DNA from: an uncultured Prevotellaceae bacterium | GTDB taxonomy: Bacteria; Bacteroidota; Bacteroidia; Bacteroidales; Bacteroidaceae | Reading direction: 5' to 3' | Assembly: GCA_900543815.1 (NCBI GenBank) | Contig: UQST01000003.1 | Coordinates: 1-64,000 of the forward strand | Length of the DNA: 64,000 nucleotides | Shown here: positions 59,792 to 64,000 of the stretch, in pieces | Layout of the letters: every line of letters starts with the position of its first letter | How positions within the stretch are numbered: position 1 is the stretch's first letter | The notes under the pieces: generated by a model | What the model was told of the DNA's origin: nothing | Seen by the model: only the letters and a program-made list of their open reading frames with translations | The model's database searches: none | Made by a program: the position numbers and the translations under genes

Positions 59792-61843
59792 ATGATTGAC
59801 AGGCTTACCATAGACAAGATTCTGGACGCTGCCAACATAGTGGATGTGGTGTCGGACTTCGTGACCCTCAAGCGGTCGGGAGCCAACCTCAAGGGCCTTT
59901 GCCCGTTCCACGATGACCGCACCCCGTCGTTCATGGTCTCGCCGGCCAAGAACATCTGCAAGTGTTTCGCATGCGGAGTAGGCGGCCGCCCCATCGACTT
60001 CATTATGAAGCACGAGCAGCTGAGCTACCCTGACGCACTCCGTTATCTGGCCAGGAAGTATGGTATCGAGATAAAGGAGAAGGAACTCTCGCCCGAAGAG
60101 AAGCAGTCGCAAACCGACCGCGACAGCATGTTCATCCTCAACGACTGGGCCAAGGAGTGGTTTCAGAACCAGTTGAACAACACACCCGACGGACGCGCCA
60201 TAGGCCTGGCCTACTTCCACAACCGAGGTTTCCGCGACGACATCATAGCGCGCTTCCAACTGGGCTTCTCGCCCGACAGCCGCGAGCATTCGCTTGGAGC
60301 CGATGCGCTAAAGGCCGGCTACCAGGAAAGCTATCTCGTAAATACCGTCAACCAGAAGGAACCGCGGCTGAGCATAGGCACGGGACTCTGTCTGAAGAAC
60401 GAGGACGGACGCCTGCGCGACCGCTTTCGCGGACGTGTGATATGGCCCATCTTCACCATGAGCGGACGCGTGGCAGGATTCGGCGGACGCGTGCTCGATG
60501 CAGCCACCAAGGGCGTCAACGTGAAGTACCTCAACTCTCCCGAGAGCATCATATACAGCAAGCGCAAGGAACTCTTCGGACTCTTCCAGGCCAAGGAGGC
60601 CATCCGCAAGCGCGACCTGTGCTACCTGGTAGAGGGCTACACCGACGTGATGGCCATGCACCAGCACGGAGTGGAGAACGTGGTGGCCTCATCGGGCACT
60701 GCCCTCACCACCGACCAGATACGCCTCATACACCGCATGACCAACAATATCACCGTCATCTACGACGGAGACGAGGCGGGCATACACGCCAGTGAAAGGG
60801 GCATAGACATGCTGCTGGCCGAGGGTATGAACGTAAAGCTGCTGCTCCTGCCCGACGGAGAAGACCCCGACAGTTTCGCACGCAAGCACACTGCCACCGA
60901 GTACCAGCAGTACCTGACCGAGCATCAGACCGACTTCATACAGTACAAGACAGCCCACCTCATGCTCTCGGCCAAGAACGACCCCACGCGCCTGGGGCAG
61001 CTTGTACACAGCATAGCAGCCAGCATAGCGGCCATCCCCGACGAGATTACGCGTGTGCTCTACACCCGTCAGGCAGCACAACAACTGCAGATGGAGGAGC
61101 GCCTCATCACCGATGCCGTCAATGGGCAGAGGCGTGCCAAGGCCGACGAAAAGCGCCGCGAGGCAGAGCGTGAGGCACGCCGCGAGACCTACCAGCAGAG
61201 TCAGCAAGCCGAGGCAGCACCCGTGCAGGCTGTACCCTCTGCTGCTCCCCAGCCCATAGCCGGCACGCCCGGCACACCGGCCCAGGGAGGCATCTCCACC
61301 GCCGAAAGCAACCGCGAGCGCGAACTGATGCGACTGCTGCTGACCCGCGGAGAGCAGTGCATCTGCACGATAGAGGACGAGCAAGGGGAAGAGAAGAGCC
61401 TTTCGGCCTTTGAATATGCCAGCATGAGCCTGCAGGACGACGGCATTGAACTCTCGTCCCCGCTCTATGAACGCATCCTGCAAGAGGGCATCGCACACGT
61501 TCACGACCAGGACTTCACCGCCGAGCGCTACTTTGCCCACCATCCCGACCCGCTCATCAGCGGTCTGGCCTTCGAGCTGAGCGTTGACAAGGTGCCGCTC
61601 AGCAAGATTCACGCAGCCACCCCCGTTGAGCAGCGCTACGATGATACCATCATGTCGCTGGTAAGCAACATCAAGCTCGATTGCGTGAAGAGGGAACTGA
61701 AGAGCCTGCTGGAGAAAGCCAAGAGCCCTGTCATCAAGGAGGACAAGGAGGCCCAGAAGGAACTTTTCACCCGCTTTGCCGAGCGAAGCAAATACGCTCA
61801 GGAACTGGCGCGTGAGGGTGGCAACCGCGTGGTGATAAGCTAA
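59792..61843 (+). CDS. dnaG: DNA primase
   Basis: The 683-residue primase synthesises RNA primers at the fork. The N-terminal zinc finger is CPFHDDRTPSFMVSPAKNIC followed by KCFACG (CHC2 type). The TOPRIM catalytic core has LVEGYTDVMAMHQHG and VIYDGDEAGIHASERG around residues 280-340. A Gln/Ala-rich linker of about 60 residues precedes the C-terminal helicase-interacting domain. It starts 45 bp after the Lrp-type gene. Confidence 0.95.
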   Translation: MIDRLTIDKILDAANIVDVVSDFVTLKRSGANLKGLCPFHDDRTPSFMVSPAKNICKCFACGVGGRPIDFIMKHEQLSYPDALRYLARKYGIEIKEKELSPEEKQSQTDRDSMFILNDWAKEWFQNQLNNTPDGRAIGLAYFHNRGFRDDIIARFQLGFSPDSREHSLGADALKAGYQESYLVNTVNQKEPRLSIGTGLCLKNEDGRLRDRFRGRVIWPIFTMSGRVAGFGGRVLDAATKGVNVKYLNSPESIIYSKRKELFGLFQAKEAIRKRDLCYLVEGYTDVMAMHQHGVENVVASSGTALTTDQIRLIHRMTNNITVIYDGDEAGIHASERGIDMLLAEGMNVKLLLLPDGEDPDSFARKHTATEYQQYLTEHQTDFIQYKTAHLMLSAKNDPTRLGQLVHSIAASIAAIPDEITRVLYTRQAAQQLQMEERLITDAVNGQRRAKADEKRREAEREARRETYQQSQQAEAAPVQAVPSAAPQPIAGTPGTPAQGGISTAESNRERELMRLLLTRGEQCICTIEDEQGEEKSLSAFEYASMSLQDDGIELSSPLYERILQEGIAHVHDQDFTAERYFAHHPDPLISGLAFELSVDKVPLSKIHAATPVEQRYDDTIMSLVSNIKLDCVKRELKSLLEKAKSPVIKEDKEAQKELFTRFAERSKYAQELAREGGNRVVIS

Positions 61844-61884
61844 GGAGGCACCACGCAATCCATTCATCAAAACACTTTACTACA

Positions 61885-64000
61885 ATGACTCTTAAAGAGG
61901 AATTCCCTGTTCTGGGCATGGGATGCGCCATGTGTGCCGCCCGCGTGGAACAGGCACTGAGGGCACAGAAGGGTGTGGCACAGGCCACAGTGAACTTCGC
62001 AGCCCAGACCGTGCTGGTGCAGTATGACAACCAGGACTGCACCACCAGCCAAATACAGCAATGCGTGCAGGCGGCAGGCTACGACCTGGTCATCAGCGAC
62101 AATGCCGGCCAGGCCGAAGAAGAGGCCGAGCAGGCACGCCGCAGGCAATGGACCGGCATGCGCAACCGCACCCTGCTGGCAGCCGCACTCTCGCTTGCAG
62201 TGTGGAGCATGCAGATGTTCCTCACCCCCTCACTGCCCTCTGCCCTGCTCATGTGGCTGCTGGCCACACCCGTGGTGGCATGGTGCGGGCGCAGTTTCTA
62301 TGCCAATGCCATCACACAGCTGCGCCATGGTTCTGCCGGCATGGACCTGCTGGTAGCCACCGGCACCGGCGTTGCCTACCTCTACAGCGCCACTGTGCTC
62401 TGCCTCCATCTGGGCTTCGGGCACGGCACCGCCCTGCCCCATCTCTATTTTGAGTCCGCTGCCATGATCATCACATTCGTGTTGGCAGGCCGACTGCTGG
62501 AGGCGCGTGCCAAGAGCCACACCACCGATGCCCTGCGCACACTCATCTCGCTCAGCCCCCACACCGTGACGGCCACCGATGAGGAGGGGCGTACCTGGGA
62601 GAAGAGAATACAGGACGTGAGCGTGGGCGACCTGCTTCTGGCCAAGGCCGGAGAGCGCATCGCCGTAGATGGCAGCGTGACGAGCGGCACATCGTGCGTG
62701 GATGAAAGCATGCTCAGTGGCGAGTCCATCCCTGTAGATAAGGAGGTGGGGAGCCGGGTATATGCGGGCACCACCAATCTGCAGGGCAGTTTCACCTACC
62801 GTGCCCAGTGCGTAGGAAATCACACCTTACTGGCGCAGATCATACAGATGGTGCGCGAGGCCCAGGGAAGCAAGGCTCCTGTACAGCGCCTGGCCGACCG
62901 CGTGGCTGCCGTCTTCGTGCCCACCATCATGTCGCTCAGTGTGCTCACCCTCATCACATGGGGACTGCTGGGCGGTGCCGACGGGTGGCAAAGGGGGATC
63001 ACCGCAGCCGTGAGCGTGCTGGTGGTAGCCTGCCCCTGCGCGCTGGGCCTTGCCACTCCCACAGCCATCACAGTGGCCATCGGACGTGCCGCCAGCGAGG
63101 GCATTCTGGTGCAGGATGCCGCTGCACTGGAGGAGGCATGCCGCACCGGCGCGGTAGTACTGGACAAGACCGGCACACTCACCACGGGACACCCCACGGT
63201 GACAAGGGCGCAATGGAATGGGGACAAGGCACTCCTCGGCCCCGTGCTCATGGCTATGGAGAGCCGCTCAACGCATCCGCTGGCCCAGGCAGTGCGCCAG
63301 TATCTGACCGACAACCGTCTGACCCTCTCCCCACAGTCCGCTGTCCTCACCCCCGACACCTGCTCCACCCTGCCCGGCATGGGCATAGAGGCCACCATCC
63401 ATGGCACTGCCTATCTGCTGGGCAACCGCCGCCTGATGGAACAGAGAGGCATACGCCTCGATGAACCACTGGCCGAGGCCTGCCGTCAATGGGAAAGCGA
63501 GGGGCACACCATCATCCTGCTGGCCGACGGGCAGGAGGCTCTGGCCATCCTGGGAGTGGCCGACCCGCTCAAGGCTACCTCGAAGGAGGCCGTGGACCAA
63601 CTGCGTGAGATGGGCATAGAGGTGCACATGCTCACGGGCGACAACGACCGTGCCGCTGCCCACACAGCCCACGAAGCGGGCATCGGCAACTATGCAGGAA
63701 ATGCCCTGCCAGCCGACAAGGCGGCATTCGTGAAGCATCTGCAGAGCCAGGGCAAACACGTGGCCATGGTGGGCGACGGCATCAACGACAGCGCGGCACT
63801 GGCCACCGCCAACCTGAGCATCGCCATGGGCCAGGGCAGCGATACGGCCATGAACGTGGCCATGCTCACCATCATCGGCTCCGACCTGCGGCAGATAGGG
63901 CGCGCCATACGCCTTTCACGCACCACCGTACGCATCATCAGAGAGAACCTCTTCTGGGCGTTCTTCTATAATATAATAGGTGTGCCGGTGGCAGCAGGCC
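61885..64000 (+). CDS. Copper-type P1B ATPase, 3' end cut by window
   Basis: The first 705 residues are in the window. An N-terminal heavy-metal-associated domain has GMGCAMC (residues 11-17). Membrane segments follow, then the actuator loop LSGESIPVDKE, the metal channel VVACPCALGLATPTA near residue 382, the phosphorylation site DKTGTLTTG near residue 426 and GDGINDSAAL near the end. The CPC motif with GMxCxxC indicates Cu+/Ag+ export from the cytoplasm. The stop lies beyond 64000. It starts 41 bp after dnaG. Confidence 0.93.
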   Translation, partial: MTLKEEFPVLGMGCAMCAARVEQALRAQKGVAQATVNFAAQTVLVQYDNQDCTTSQIQQCVQAAGYDLVISDNAGQAEEEAEQARRRQWTGMRNRTLLAAALSLAVWSMQMFLTPSLPSALLMWLLATPVVAWCGRSFYANAITQLRHGSAGMDLLVATGTGVAYLYSATVLCLHLGFGHGTALPHLYFESAAMIITFVLAGRLLEARAKSHTTDALRTLISLSPHTVTATDEEGRTWEKRIQDVSVGDLLLAKAGERIAVDGSVTSGTSCVDESMLSGESIPVDKEVGSRVYAGTTNLQGSFTYRAQCVGNHTLLAQIIQMVREAQGSKAPVQRLADRVAAVFVPTIMSLSVLTLITWGLLGGADGWQRGITAAVSVLVVACPCALGLATPTAITVAIGRAASEGILVQDAAALEEACRTGAVVLDKTGTLTTGHPTVTRAQWNGDKALLGPVLMAMESRSTHPLAQAVRQYLTDNRLTLSPQSAVLTPDTCSTLPGMGIEATIHGTAYLLGNRRLMEQRGIRLDEPLAEACRQWESEGHTIILLADGQEALAILGVADPLKATSKEAVDQLREMGIEVHMLTGDNDRAAAHTAHEAGIGNYAGNALPADKAAFVKHLQSQGKHVAMVGDGINDSAALATANLSIAMGQGSDTAMNVAMLTIIGSDLRQIGRAIRLSRTTVRIIRENLFWAFFYNIIGVPVAAG

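Noticed and set aside
1..64000. tRNA, rRNA, tmRNA or RNase P RNA genes
   Set aside because: No T-arm-like or other conserved RNA segments were noticed in the intergenic regions when reading both strands; a covariance-model search was not possible.
1..64000. Insertion sequences or a genomic island
   Set aside because: No transposase, integrase or recombinase frame was found, and base composition is even. The four-dyad elements could be non-autonomous mobile elements, but no target-site duplication could be shown.

Overview
This 64-kb window is ordinary chromosome from a GC-rich member of the Bacteroidales. Family and genus are not resolved. The evidence is a set of genes typical of the order (RprXY-type two-component pair, DUF4827, DUF4924, DUF5606, a PUR-alpha/DUF3276 protein, the long form of NusB, single-chain PurL, YbbR-CoaE pairing) and about 17 promoters carrying the Bacteroidetes -7 element TAnnTTTG. 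The secreted GH95 fucosidase and GH33 sialidase suggest a host-associated life on mucin-type glycans. I saw no prophage, transposase, CRISPR array, rRNA or tRNA.

Layout. 1-7.2 kb: intergenic repeats, an rRNA/tRNA 2'-O-methyltransferase, a Gfo/Idh oxidoreductase, a YgjP-like metallopeptidase overlapping an EEP-family nuclease, chorismate synthase, a cysteine-tailed SlyD and a small secreted protein. 7.2-18.6 kb: fucosidase, M16 peptidase lipoprotein, LpxH, a SufT-like protein, RadC, two family-2 glycosyltransferases and MtaB. 18.8-24 kb: a small lipoprotein, DUF805, the rpsF-rpsR-rplI operon, a 55-residue membrane peptide, a beta-barrel protein and an SGNH hydrolase. 24-33.7 kb: rprXY, an EF-G paralogue with a changed GTPase site, DUF4827-hemW, a DHH phosphoesterase and fmt. 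34-42.5 kb: an ECF sigma factor, rpe-comEC, a CLC chloride transporter, a Sua5/YrdC protein, prfC, DUF4924 and a LysE exporter. 42.6-50.8 kb: ROK glucokinase, purL, two half-size chromate transporters and sialidase. 51.5-64 kb: DUF5606, ybbR-coaE, yajC, nusB, the PUR-alpha protein, rplY-pth-pepT-S4, an Lrp regulator, dnaG and the start of a copper-type P-ATPase cut by the window edge.

The main unexplained structure lies between the genes. Nine intergenic elements, each exactly 78 bp, have the same architecture: four copies of a 12-bp GC-rich dyad (consensus GCAGCGCGCTGC) separated by three 10-bp spacers, which gives a strict 22-bp pitch. Several are bordered on one side by an A5C/GT5 tract. 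Most of the other large intergenic gaps hold tandem arrays of unrelated sequence that keep the same pitch or a multiple of it (22, 44, 66 or about 132 bp). Two helical turns is close to 22 bp, so a shared process or a shared binding protein is a reasonable hypothesis. None of this explains a coding function, and the arrays do not keep a reading frame.
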